From Kuenenia sp039794105 (GTDB lineage: Bacteria; Planctomycetota; Brocadiia; Brocadiales; Brocadiaceae): DNA of 64,000 bases. The notes beneath the pieces were generated by a model. The model worked only from the letters and a program-made list of their open reading frames with translations. It had not been told where the DNA came from and searched no databases. The position numbers and the translations under genes are program-made. Below are positions 8,816 through 17,887 of this stretch, in pieces. The stretch is from contig NZ_JBDIWA010000005.1 of assembly GCF_039794105.1 (NCBI RefSeq), positions 70,564 to 134,563 on the forward strand, in the 5' to 3' direction. How positions within the stretch are numbered: the stretch's first letter is position 1; every line of letters begins with the position of its first letter.

Positions 8816-11122
8816 TTAGTATTCAAAATACATTGCATGTCGTTTACCGCGTGCTATTTCCTCATTAAAGAATTGAGGAGCAACGCAACTAATATAACCG
8901 TGTAGTCTGGAGGGTAAAATATTCAACCGATATATACCCTTTTCCAATCTGCACACATTGCCTTCCAGTGGTTTGCCATTAACAGAAACCCTCCGATAGA
9001 AATTTCCTATTTCATTTGATTCCGCAATGCTGTATTTTCCCCTTAGGATATTAAATCGTTCAAATATCTTTTGGCGGGGCATCGGGTAGGGATAAAAACG
9101 AATATTTTCAGTTGTTCCATTAAAAACATGTCCCTTTTCTGCTTCCAGTACTTTAAATGCCTCAAAATTCTTCACGAAGGATTCCACATCCTTTGGCGGC
9201 ATATAAGATATTTTTTTCAAGATACCGTTTACATAAAAAGACAAAGTATTGCCTGAAATTGTCCAAACAACATGATACCAACTGTTGAGCAATGTTATTT
9301 CCGCGCATTCGATGTAAGAATTTGTTTCAGGCAGATGAACCTGAAACCCCATGCCTTGCATTTGTTCAAATTCCGCATCCCAATGGAGCATAGACCACTC
9401 ACCCCGTTTCAATATGGGAGCATTATAAGGATTTTCATTTACTTTTACCATTAACTCAACGGTGAGTTCCGAAGGGAATGCTAGTTCGCGGTATTCAGCA
9501 TAAATTTTTTCCGTTTGGCAGCGATCGGGTATTTCTAAAATTGGAGTAGCTAATTTGTTTGCATCGGCATTGTCCTGTGATGCTGCAACGTAAATATCCA
9601 TATTATCAAAGAAGTAGTATTCTCCCGGATTTATTACTTCAAATTCACAATTACTTGTTTCTTTAGGATTGGTTTCAAGTTTTAAGCCATATACATAAAG
9701 ATCTCCATCCAGGTGAAGATAATGATTTTTCAGGTACTCCCGTACGTGTTTAGGCAGATTGTTTTGCCGTGCATCGTATATCATAAAACGAGCGCCGGAA
9801 TTGCGATAGTCTGAAACAATCTGTTCGGAAAAGTATCCTTTATAGATTTCCAGTTGTGCCAGGCCATTTTGGAAAAAATAGGTTGCCGGTTCTAAAAACA
9901 AAGCCCCACCCGCATTATCAATAAAACGGTCGTTGTCTGATGATACTTTCTCGAGTTTGTCGAGTAATTTCAATTGATGCGTATTATTGGATTTTCCATG
10001 AGTAAAAATTACCTGGTTATATATTACAAACAACATGCCCAGGCAAAAGATACTGTTTACAGCTATTTTTTTATTCAAAGACAATTTTTGAAACAGACAA
10101 TACATTCCCCGCAAGCTGCAAATGCCTAAAATGAAACAGGGGAAAACAAAGTTATAGGGATATTGGGCCTTTATCAGAAAAACAGAAATAATAGTGGAGA
10201 AACAAACAACAGGCCAGAGCAGGTCTCGCTGATCTATCAAAAAATATACCGCTAAAAAGACAAGCACAAGCGTGGAAATCTTTGTCTGGTTTAAATAATT
10301 GTGAAGATAGGCTGAGAAATGTATTGCAGGGTATACTTGTTCGTGTTTTATGGCGTCAAAGAAGGTTAATTGAATCATTTTTGGCAACAGTCCAAAACAC
10401 GCGCATAGAATGAGCATAATTCCAACAACTGAAACAAACCCTATAATAAGTGTTTTTGGATACGGCAAATGACAAGGCGAGTGTTCCTTACGGAGATATC
10501 TGACATTCATGTCATTGATAAAAAGGATTATTAACGCAATGCCTCCATAGTAAACAAATTTCTGAGACATAAAGATCGCTATTCCAAACAGAATACCCGA
10601 TAAGGCGGCGAGCGACCTTAATTTCAATTGCCTGTTTGCGTCAATACAAAGGATTGAGATGGTTAAAAAAACTGCGCCGAAACAGTCAGCCCTGTAGTCT
10701 ATGGATGAAAGAAGGCCAAATCCAACACTAATCGGCACAATAGTCCCCAGCAAAGCATAAGAATATCTTTTAGTTACATGGTAAAAGTAGAAAAACAGTG
10801 AAACAGAAAGCAACACCAAATAAGAAAATGATATTTTTCGTAAAAGAAGCGCCTTTTCCTGAAAATTGCCGTTATTAAGCTTTAGTATAAGGGCGTGTAA
10901 AAAATGACTAAATGGGGGATGATGTTCATAAAAATCGACATATGGTAATCTCCCCTGTGAAACAAGATGAGTCATGCAGCCATATTGATATTCATCAATG
11001 GTAAAATAACGTGTTTGGCCAAACCAATAAACATAGCCGATAACCAGGAAAGAGCTTATTGATAACAGGATAATCAATATCAATTGAAACTGCTTTTCAC
11101 TTTGACAACTTAACCTATTCAT
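8816..11122 (-). CDS. Polytopic membrane glycosyltransferase (GT39/ArnT-like) with LamG-like C-terminal domain
   Basis: 768 residues. Residues about 12-380 contain roughly ten hydrophobic helices. The first loop has FTIDEYQYG, the acidic Asp-Glu pair expected for GT-C enzymes that use polyprenyl-phosphate sugars, followed by YVDFYEHHPP. Residues about 390-500 are a soluble stretch. Residues about 540-690 read like a concanavalin/LamG beta-sandwich (FPSELTVELMVKV, WYHVVWTISGNTLSFYVNGI), a carbohydrate-binding fold, presumably outside the membrane. Such an appended sandwich is unusual for this family. Convergent with the gene ending at 8795 (20-base gap). Substrate unknown. Confidence 0.8.
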   Translation of the reverse strand: MNRLSCQSEKQFQLILIILLSISSFLVIGYVYWFGQTRYFTIDEYQYGCMTHLVSQGRLPYVDFYEHHPPFSHFLHALILKLNNGNFQEKALLLRKISFSYLVLLSVSLFFYFYHVTKRYSYALLGTIVPISVGFGLLSSIDYRADCFGAVFLTISILCIDANRQLKLRSLAALSGILFGIAIFMSQKFVYYGGIALIILFINDMNVRYLRKEHSPCHLPYPKTLIIGFVSVVGIMLILCACFGLLPKMIQLTFFDAIKHEQVYPAIHFSAYLHNYLNQTKISTLVLVFLAVYFLIDQRDLLWPVVCFSTIISVFLIKAQYPYNFVFPCFILGICSLRGMYCLFQKLSLNKKIAVNSIFCLGMLFVIYNQVIFTHGKSNNTHQLKLLDKLEKVSSDNDRFIDNAGGALFLEPATYFFQNGLAQLEIYKGYFSEQIVSDYRNSGARFMIYDARQNNLPKHVREYLKNHYLHLDGDLYVYGLKLETNPKETSNCEFEVINPGEYYFFDNMDIYVAASQDNADANKLATPILEIPDRCQTEKIYAEYRELAFPSELTVELMVKVNENPYNAPILKRGEWSMLHWDAEFEQMQGMGFQVHLPETNSYIECAEITLLNSWYHVVWTISGNTLSFYVNGILKKISYMPPKDVESFVKNFEAFKVLEAEKGHVFNGTTENIRFYPYPMPRQKIFERFNILRGKYSIAESNEIGNFYRRVSVNGKPLEGNVCRLEKGIYRLNILPSRLHGYISCVAPQFFNEEIARGKRHAMYFEY

Positions 11123-11378
11123 TTAACCTTCCCATTTTAGCCGCCGTCACATCTTGAATAGTGAATTAGCTTTTCTAAATATTTTTTTTATTTATAGTTC
11201 TTTGCGCAACTAGACCTTTATATTACTTGCTTGTTTGCTGACAGAAGAATAACCATGATTAAATAATTTTTCAATTTCATTATTTCTGACAAATTCAAAA
11301 TTAGAAATTCGGATTCCTCCATTAAATATTTTGCCAAAAAGTGCAAAGAAATACCTTTTAGGGTTTACTATACGTGAA
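11123..11378. other. Spacer with a possible minus-strand gene scrap
   Basis: Between pgi and the membrane glycosyltransferase, both on the minus strand. A minus-strand frame over 11210-11404 ends with EIEKLFNHGYSSVSKQ, vaguely like the C-terminus of a methyltransferase, but it begins inside the 3' end of pgi and has no own start signal. I treat it as a possible remnant only. Confidence 0.25.
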
Positions 11379-13031
11379 CTATTGCCGCATTTCCTTATAG
11401 GCATTAATCAAGCCGTTTGTAGATGAATCATGGGTGGCTATCGGTTTGTTATCCGTTAATTCCGGTAATATCTTTTTTGCGAGTTGTTTACCAAGTTCCA
11501 CTCCCCATTGATCAAAACTGAAGATGTTCCAGATAACACCTTGTACAAATATTTTGTGCTCATACATGGCAATTAAACTGCCCAACACTTTTGGGGTTAG
11601 TTCTTTGAAGAGTATGGAATTGGTGGGCCTGTTTCCTTCAAATACCTTATGAGGGGCTAACATTTGTATTTCATTATCACCTTTACCTTCCTTCTTCAAC
11701 TCTTCGATGACTTCATCTCTTGTTTTCCCTTTTAAAAGCGCCTCCGTCTGCGCGAAAAAGTTTGATAAAAGAATGCTATGGTGTTCTCCAATAGGATTAT
11801 GGCTGATTGCAGGGGCAAGAAAATCGGCAGGGATTAATTTTGTGCCCTGATGGATTAATTGATAAAAGGCATGCTGTCCGTTTGTCCCCGGCTCTCCCCA
11901 AATAACGGGACCTGTCTGATAATTGACCTTATTGCCGCTCCGGTCTGTAGATTTCCCGTTACTTTCCATATTGCCCTGCTGGAAGTATGCGGGGAACCGG
12001 TGCATGTATTGGTCGTAGGGCAGAATAGCCTCTGTTTGTGCGCCAAAAAAATTGTTGTACCATATCCCGATAAGGGCAAGTATCACTGGAATATTTTTTT
12101 CAAACGGGGTGGTTTTGAAATGGTTGTCCATTTCAAAGGCGCCGTGCAGCAATTCACTAAAATTTTCATAACCGATAAAACAGGCTATAGACAAACCAAT
12201 TGCCGACCAGAGCGAATAACGGCCCCCAACCCAGTCCCGGAATACAAACATGTTGTCCCTGTGAATGCCAAACGCCTCCACCTTTTCCGTATTTGTTGAG
12301 ATAGCGACAAAATGCCTTGCAACATGTGCGTGATCTTTTGCGCATTGTAAAAACCACTCCCTTGCGGAGAATGCATTCGTCATTGTCTCCTGCGTTGTAA
12401 ACGTTTTTGAGGCAATCATGAACAGGGCGGTTTCAGGATTCAGCGTTTTTAGTGTTTCCACAATATGCGTGCCGTCGATGTTTGAAACGAAATGAACCGA
12501 TAGGCCGTTTTTGGCATATGGACGCAAACATTCAGTGACCATAACCGGCCCTAAATCAGAACCGCCGATGCCAATATTTACTATGTCAGTAATCTTCCTG
12601 CCGGAAAATCCTTTCCACTCTCCGGAAATGACATTGCGCGAAAATGCTTCCATCTTCTTTAGGACCGCATTTACCTGCGGCATTACGTTCTTGCCGTCAA
12701 CATAGATGGGAGTATTTTCCCTGTTTCGTAAGGCGGTATGCAGGACGGCGCGATTTTCCGTTTCATTTATTGCATCGCCGGAAAACATTTTTCCGATAGC
12801 GTCTTCGAGTCCGGTTTCTCTTGCAAGGGCGATAAGGCGTCTTAAGGTTTCGTCCGTTATGATATTTTTGGAATAGTCAACAAGTATGTCGTTAAATCTA
12901 ATGGAAAATTTTTTAAATCTGTCAGGGTCTTCAGCAAAAAACGTTTTCATGTGAATATGCTGAATATCATTGAAATGTTCAGCGAGGCTGTTCCAGCTTT
13001 TTGTTTCTGTAGGGTTGATTTTGTTTAACAT
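11379..13031 (-). CDS. pgi: Glucose-6-phosphate isomerase
   Basis: 550 residues, full length. Interconverts glucose 6-phosphate and fructose 6-phosphate. Hallmarks: NIGIGGSDLGP, SKTFTTQET (phosphate site), WVGGRYSLWSAIG, QGNMESNGK with the catalytic glutamate, GTNGQHAFYQLIHQG with the histidine, and VELGKQLAKK with the lysine at the C-terminus. ATG 13031 is preceded by AAGGAAG inside the 3' end of the upstream gene. Only two bases separate it from the primase-helicase stop, so both are read from one message. Confidence 0.96.
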   Translation of the reverse strand: MLNKINPTETKSWNSLAEHFNDIQHIHMKTFFAEDPDRFKKFSIRFNDILVDYSKNIITDETLRRLIALARETGLEDAIGKMFSGDAINETENRAVLHTALRNRENTPIYVDGKNVMPQVNAVLKKMEAFSRNVISGEWKGFSGRKITDIVNIGIGGSDLGPVMVTECLRPYAKNGLSVHFVSNIDGTHIVETLKTLNPETALFMIASKTFTTQETMTNAFSAREWFLQCAKDHAHVARHFVAISTNTEKVEAFGIHRDNMFVFRDWVGGRYSLWSAIGLSIACFIGYENFSELLHGAFEMDNHFKTTPFEKNIPVILALIGIWYNNFFGAQTEAILPYDQYMHRFPAYFQQGNMESNGKSTDRSGNKVNYQTGPVIWGEPGTNGQHAFYQLIHQGTKLIPADFLAPAISHNPIGEHHSILLSNFFAQTEALLKGKTRDEVIEELKKEGKGDNEIQMLAPHKVFEGNRPTNSILFKELTPKVLGSLIAMYEHKIFVQGVIWNIFSFDQWGVELGKQLAKKILPELTDNKPIATHDSSTNGLINAYKEMRQ

Positions 13032-13033
13032 AA

Positions 13034-14809
13034 TTACACTTCCTTAAAGCTCCAATAGGGGTATTCTAATTGATAAGTGGCAATTTTGCCCGGATTGTTT
13101 TCACGGCTGGCGACCAGCCATAAAAAGCTCTTTTTATCCTGAGAAGATGCGGGATCCACAGGGTCCCAGTCTGGAATTAAGATCATGGCATTGTCTGCGC
13201 TGTATTCAATATCTCCTGATTCCTTGAATGAACCAAGATCGGGCTTTTTACCATAATGTCCCTCGTTTCCGCGGGAGAGTTCGGAAATCACAAAGAAGGC
13301 GGTATTTTGTTCGTCTCTGATGGCTTCTATGTGGCGCAGCCAGGAATCAATGCCGGAACGTCTGTCGGAAAGGTCACGGAAAGGCAGTTTGTGAAGGCTG
13401 TCTATGATTACTACGGAATGGTCGGTCCTGGTTTCGTGTTGAATAAAGTCTATATGGCGTCGCATGATATCGGGGTTTAGTTTGCGGTCGTTTACCACCC
13501 GGAAGTATTTTAACATATCCGCAAATTCAGAGCGGGCTTTTTGCAGCTTGTTTGCTACATCATCACGCGCGTAATTCAATCGGATATCTTCTTCGGAAAG
13601 CCTGCTGAGGCGGCACAGTGTCCTGTGAAAAATTTTCTGACGACCGTTTTCGAAATCATAGTAAATCACCGGTATTTTCCGTTTTGCCATTTCAGTTGAA
13701 ACTTGCATATAGAAACATGATTTACCCGCTTTGGGTTGTCCTCCCATGATGTTGATTCCCCGTATGCCGTTCAGCGAAGCGTCGAGTTTTTCCAAACCGG
13801 ATGCTAAGCCAATTAAGGATTTGCCGGCGTTCTTTTCAAGGGACTCGAAAAATATGTGATGTTCTTTTTCCGGAGATGTAAAGGGGGAGAAAGATTTTGA
13901 GGATTGAATCATAAGCGAGACAGTTTCTTTAAAACCGTCCCTTTTTTCTCTGGCTAATTCGCAAAGATTGTAACCCCGTTTTGCCTGAGAACCCCACTTC
14001 AGAATCCTTACCTTGAAGCCTAATCTTGTAGCGAGTTCATGCGCCGAAAGGTATGCCTCCGGTGTGTTGTTTACCACAATAAAAATATAGTTTATGTAAG
14101 CAAACTGTTCCGGACTCAGATGCTCTAAATCCGCCGCAGCCGGTACTGCAATGCCTGGATAACCAAGTTCTTTCAGGGCAAGAAGGTTGGTTTCGCCTTC
14201 TGTTATGAACAATGCGCCGTTTTCACATCTTTCAATCTCTGATGTATTAAATATTTTGGGTATGCTGGTAAAAAACTCCTTATTCCCATACCAGAAAGCG
14301 TCTTCTGATTTTGACGGATGCATACAGTGTGCGATATAGCAATTCCCGTTTTCAAGAAAGTAGGGATAAACAAAATACCGGCCATTGTATCCCACCTTCA
14401 TTTCATTGACGACCTCTTTTGATATTTCAAATTCCTGAAAGTGTTTATATTCGTTTTCTCCCATGAGGTAGGAGTATTTAATAATCTCGGAATTTATGTT
14501 TTTTGCAGGATAATTAATGTTTCTTACATATTGTTCCCTGTCGGGGTCGTAGCCAGGAACTTTTGCAAGATCAATTTCAAGGCATTTTCCGAAATAAAGC
14601 GGAAAGCCTTCCTGCCGGCATTTGCCTTTGCACTGAAAATATCCAAAAAAGTAACTCTCGGAGTCCAGATTCACAAAGAAATCCCCAGCGTGTTGTTGTT
14701 TGTCATCGGATTGACAAATTGGACATGCAGCCTTTAGCATATTGCCTTCTGATTCCGCCCCGGGCAGGTATTCGAGATAAAACTTTTTTGTTAATTCAAT
14801 TGGTTCCAT
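13034..14809 (-). CDS. T7 gp4/Twinkle-like primase-helicase with altered TOPRIM site
   Basis: 591 residues. The N-terminus has a zinc-binding pattern (Cys29-x2-Cys32, Cys60-x3-Cys64) as in DNA primases. Residues about 198-270 resemble a TOPRIM domain: FITEGETNLLALK keeps the glutamate (Glu204), but where the family has a metal-binding Asp-x-Asp this protein reads VVNNTPEA (247-249). Residues about 335-590 are a DnaB/RecA-type helicase core: Walker A GGQPKAGKS (356-364), Walker B VVIIDS (466-471), ISELSRG, and GSFKESGDIEYSADN, which parallels the DnaB arginine-finger region. The helicase looks functional and the primase chemistry doubtful. No phage genes are nearby; it precedes pgi with a 2-base gap. 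It could be a domesticated phage replication protein, a repair helicase or a regulatory ATPase. Confidence 0.82.
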   Translation of the reverse strand: MEPIELTKKFYLEYLPGAESEGNMLKAACPICQSDDKQQHAGDFFVNLDSESYFFGYFQCKGKCRQEGFPLYFGKCLEIDLAKVPGYDPDREQYVRNINYPAKNINSEIIKYSYLMGENEYKHFQEFEISKEVVNEMKVGYNGRYFVYPYFLENGNCYIAHCMHPSKSEDAFWYGNKEFFTSIPKIFNTSEIERCENGALFITEGETNLLALKELGYPGIAVPAAADLEHLSPEQFAYINYIFIVVNNTPEAYLSAHELATRLGFKVRILKWGSQAKRGYNLCELAREKRDGFKETVSLMIQSSKSFSPFTSPEKEHHIFFESLEKNAGKSLIGLASGLEKLDASLNGIRGINIMGGQPKAGKSCFYMQVSTEMAKRKIPVIYYDFENGRQKIFHRTLCRLSRLSEEDIRLNYARDDVANKLQKARSEFADMLKYFRVVNDRKLNPDIMRRHIDFIQHETRTDHSVVIIDSLHKLPFRDLSDRRSGIDSWLRHIEAIRDEQNTAFFVISELSRGNEGHYGKKPDLGSFKESGDIEYSADNAMILIPDWDPVDPASSQDKKSFLWLVASRENNPGKIATYQLEYPYWSFKEV

Positions 14810-15022
14810 GATATGTCATAAGATTTATGAATATTTTTGTGTGGGTGATATTAAATCAGAAAGGTTAAAGATAGCAAGTTTTTTAATTCTTCCGGCTTCA
14901 CCAAATGCTATAACATACGCACACAAATGATCCTTCCCTTGTCTCTTCATTCTGTATTTTAGTTCCTCTTATTTGTTTATTTAAATAGTGACGTAACTAA
15001 TTATAAACACAAATAAATGCTG
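14810..15022. other. Divergent intergenic region
   Basis: AT-rich space between the divergently transcribed primase-helicase (minus) and cytochrome c peroxidase (plus). Promoters for both should lie here; only the peroxidase one (15023-15051) is clear. No gene seen. Confidence 0.4.
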
Positions 15023-15051
15023 TTGACAATTTTGCATTTGATAAATATTAT
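15023..15051 (+). promoter_or_regulatory. Probable sigma-70 promoter of the cytochrome c peroxidase gene
   Basis: TTGACA (15023-15028), 17-base spacer, TATTAT (15046-15051). The start codon is 90 bases downstream at 15142 with ribosome binding site AAAGGAG just before it. Confidence 0.65.
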
Positions 15052-15141
15052 TAAACAAAAATCGTTGTAGTTAACATTGAATTATGTTGTTATGAATTAC
15101 TTAATGGCTACGTTTTCATTACACACGAAAAAGGAGAATAT

Positions 15142-16218
15142 ATGAAGATTACCAGATTTGCTACCATGTGTTGTTTGTGGATATTTGCCGCTATTACCTT
15201 TGTATTCCCTGTACTGGTTTCTGCGGAGGAACCGCCCCGGAATATCGGCTATGGCAGAGGCGGAAGAATGCAGGGGGGCGCTGTATCTTCACGGTCAAAA
15301 GAACCCATCAAACCGATCCCGATTAATTTTGACGATAACAGGGCAAAGACGGATTTAGGGAAAAAGTTGTTCTTTGAGCCAAGGTTGTCTAAATCCGGAT
15401 GGATTACGTGCAATTCCTGCCACAATCTTTCTACGGGCGGTGCGGATAATCTGCCGACTTCTATCGGACATAAATGGATGCTTGGTCCTATAAATTCACC
15501 AACCGTCCTGAACTCAAAATTTAATCTGGCGCAATTCTGGGATGGACGCGCCAAGGATTTGAAGGAGCAGGCAAAAGGCCCTATCGCCAATCCTATGGAA
15601 ATGGCTTCGAACCATCAGCTTGCGGTAGATGTATTGCAATCGATCCCGGAATATGTGAAGTGGTTTAAGGACGTCTATGGAGAGGGAAAGATTACGATAG
15701 ATAACGTTGCGGATGCCATTGCAGCATTTGAAGAAACGCTGACTACTCCAAACTCACGGTTCGATTCATGGCTGAACGGCTATGACGAAAAAATCACCGC
15801 AGACGAAAAGGCTGGGTACGACCTTTTTAAGGACAAAGGATGCATAGGCTGCCATAACGGTTTCGGGGTGGGAGGAAACTCTTTTAAGAAATTTGGCACT
15901 GCAAAACCCTATGACAAAGACACCCAGACGCTCGGACGCTACAACGTGACAAAGGATGAGAATGATAAATACGTTTTCAAGGTGCCGCTGCTCAGAAATA
16001 TTGAGCTCACAGCGCCCTATTTTCATGATGCAAGCACGTGGAGTTTGAGTGAGGCGGTGAATGTGATGGCGGAATATCAGTTAGGCATAAAACTTACTGA
16101 AAATGAAACAAGCAAGATTGTTGCGTTTCTTAAAACATTGACCGGAGATCAGCCCGAACTTATTTATCCCATTCTGCCACCTTCAAGTGCAAACACACCG
16201 CAACCAAACCGGAATTGA
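15142..16218 (+). CDS. Diheme cytochrome c peroxidase (CcpA/MauG family)
   Basis: 358 residues with a signal peptide (hydrophobic 9-27, cleavage near SAEE). Two c-type heme motifs: CNSCH (90-94) in the peroxidatic N-terminal domain and CIGCH (234-238) in the electron-transfer domain, with FFEPRLSKSGWITC and FWDGRAKDL blocks typical of bacterial peroxidases. A Gly/Arg-rich insert (about 35-55) follows the signal peptide. It reduces hydrogen peroxide in the periplasm or anammoxosome using cytochrome c electrons. It has its own promoter; the neighbours are a remnant downstream and a divergent gene upstream, so it looks monocistronic. Confidence 0.93.
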   Translation: MKITRFATMCCLWIFAAITFVFPVLVSAEEPPRNIGYGRGGRMQGGAVSSRSKEPIKPIPINFDDNRAKTDLGKKLFFEPRLSKSGWITCNSCHNLSTGGADNLPTSIGHKWMLGPINSPTVLNSKFNLAQFWDGRAKDLKEQAKGPIANPMEMASNHQLAVDVLQSIPEYVKWFKDVYGEGKITIDNVADAIAAFEETLTTPNSRFDSWLNGYDEKITADEKAGYDLFKDKGCIGCHNGFGVGGNSFKKFGTAKPYDKDTQTLGRYNVTKDENDKYVFKVPLLRNIELTAPYFHDASTWSLSEAVNVMAEYQLGIKLTENETSKIVAFLKTLTGDQPELIYPILPPSSANTPQPNRN

Positions 16219-16341
16219 GGGCATTGGCGGAAGAAATAAGAATCTCCTCCATCTGCACATAATGCGTCTTGTCTCGTAATTTTGAGGTGTATGGATATCA
16301 GTCTATATCCTGCAACTTTAACAGCAAATTCTTCAGGGAAA

Positions 16342-16587
16342 TTACCACCGTATTCTTATCAATGGGGAATTTTCATCATTGCCGCCATGCAGGGACAAAA
16401 ACGCCGAAGGGTCACTCAGCTTCAACAAATCTTCAGGGGCTTCAATGTCCAGGTAGAGTGCTGTCCGGTTTTCAGCTCTTGTTTGTGCAAGCGTTGTTTT
16501 GCCCACCTGCCGCGGTCCAAAAAGGGCAACGGCAGGTGTATGCCGCATTGTTTGCTCAAGTTTGCCGATAATCCATCTTTTCAACAT
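16342..16587 (-). pseudogene. N-terminal fragment of an AAA_14/DUF4143-type ATPase
   Basis: 81 codons from ATG 16587 give MLKRWIIGKLEQ then ALFGPRQVGKTTLAQ, the typical start and Walker A of the AAA_14/DUF4143 ATPases. These are normally about 380-430 residues long; here the frame stops after LYLDIEAPEDL and a short tail. No C-terminal part was found. The plus strand here only shows shadow frames. Repeat copy C begins 77 bases from its start. Confidence 0.75.
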
Positions 16588-16663
16588 ATATAGCAATTTC
16601 GGAAAATGATTCCGAAATTGCAAGGAAATATTTGAATAGTTTGTCCGCATTATTCAAAAAAAC

Positions 16664-16887
16664 GTAACACTTTAGTTTTTTGAAAAATTCCAACAATAAC
16701 ATTATTTTGCCGCACGTATTACCTATAAGCTCCGTCAGGAGTGGCCTGTCTTCCTGTCAATCATATACAGGCCGCTCCTAGGAGCTATTTACCTGTTGAA
16801 TTTTATTGCGTTACAAACAGACCGCCCCTAAGGGGGCTATATTGTTTTTAATGTCCCCTTGTATTTTTCAAATAACTAAGGTATTAA
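16664..16887. repeat. TIR-bounded cassette, copy C (AGCTCC palindrome inside)
   Basis: Left end GTAACACTTTAGTTTTTTG followed by ATTCCAACAATAAC and TTTTGCCGCA as in copies B and H; right end TTTTTCAAATAACTAAGG then TATTA is somewhat decayed. The interior is different from A and B: AGCTCCGTCAGGAGTGGCC pairs with GGCCGCTCCTAGGAGCT. So the same ends carry a different inner palindrome. Confidence 0.75.
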
Positions 16888-16966
16888 GAATTATTTTATT
16901 AAAAACAACCCCCTTTTTCCTCCTTTATTAAGGGGGATTTTTGCGGCCGTTTGCTTAGCTTAATGA
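16888..16966. repeat. CCCCCTT/AAGGGGG palindrome
   Basis: AACCCCCTTTTTCCTCC and TTAAGGGGGATTTTTG form an imperfect hairpin directly between repeat copy C and the aminotransferase remnant. It probably marks the junction that removed the 5' part of that gene. Confidence 0.5.
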
Positions 16967-17458
16967 CATTGCCTGGCAACTCAGGCAAGGGATACAGCCC
17001 CCCATTATCAGCAGTCCCATATTGGTTATAATTACCGGCTGAGCAATGTGCTTGCATGTATTGGTAGAGGACAACTATGCGTTTTGGAAGACAGGGTGAA
17101 TGCACGCAGAACCAATTTTGATTTTTATAAAAAAGCATTGGACGGGCTTCCGGGTATTCAGTTCATGCCTGAGGTTGAATTTGGCAGAAGTAACCGGTGG
17201 TTAACGTACCTGACCATTGAGCCGTCGAAAAGTGGTTTCTCAAGGGAAGTCGTTAGATTAGCATTAGAAGCAGAAAATATTGAATCCCGGCCGGTTTGGA
17301 AGCCGCTCCGTCTTCAACCGGTTTTTCAAGACTGTCCTTATTACGGTTCCGGTGTAGCAGAAGAATTATTTGATAAAGGAATTTGCTTGCCATCCGGTTC
17401 GAGTTTAACCAGAGAAGATATGCAACGGGTAGTTAACGTGTTTTCGGCGGGAATATGA
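16967..17458 (+). pseudogene. C-terminal remnant of a DegT/DnrJ/EryC1/StrS aminotransferase
   Basis: In-frame from 16967, just after a stop, the translation reads LATQARDTAPHYQQS, then IGYNYRLSNVL and IGRGQL, the recognisable middle of DegT-family PLP aminotransferases that act on nucleotide-linked sugars (after the PLP lysine), and continues to the natural C-terminus (GICLPSGSSLTREDMQRV). The first 230 or so codons with the PLP lysine are missing, so it cannot be active as such. It lies amid palindromic repeats and probably belonged to a polysaccharide locus. Confidence 0.8.
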
Positions 17459-17602
17459 GAAGAAAAAGGGGGGATAGTATTTAGTTGTCAGTACATAAAA
17501 GGCATACACATACAATATTTAATACTTGCAAATATTTTCCGACTTAATTATTATCCGTGTTATTTGACATTCCTTTAAAAGACCTGTTTCGTTAAATCAG
17601 CT

Positions 17603-17760
17603 ATAAATTAGGTTAGGTTTTAAAAGATATAAAGACCCAACGTCATTCATTTTTACCCACCCCTTAATCCCCTCCCAAGAGGGGAATTAGACAATTCCCC
17701 TCTTGGGAGGGGATTAAGGGGTGGGATTGTTTGTTAACTAAAAAATATTGAAATTCCTAT
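17603..17760. repeat. Composite palindromic repeat with a 33-bp perfect stem
   Basis: 17656-17688 and 17693-17725 are perfect 33-bp inverted arms around a 4-base loop (arm begins CCCACCCCTTAATCCCCTCC). Similarity to a second copy at 61287-61449 extends about 50 bases on both sides (left ATTAGGTT and CCAACG then CATTCATTTTTAC; right AAAATATTGAAAT then CC), so the mobile unit is about 160 bp. Confidence 0.8.
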
Positions 17761-17887
17761 ACTTGTACATAGCGCTGCAAAGCTGTGACCAAAATGTAGA
17801 GGCTTTAACCACGAAGAACCTAGCGCGGCACTAAGAAAAACTTACAAAAAAAAGAAGTTTTTACAGGGTAATCTATAAGGAGATATT

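Noticed and set aside
11210..11404. 64-codon minus-strand frame after pgi
   Set aside because: It begins inside pgi in another frame and has no own start signal. The weak similarity to a methyltransferase end is not enough to call a gene.
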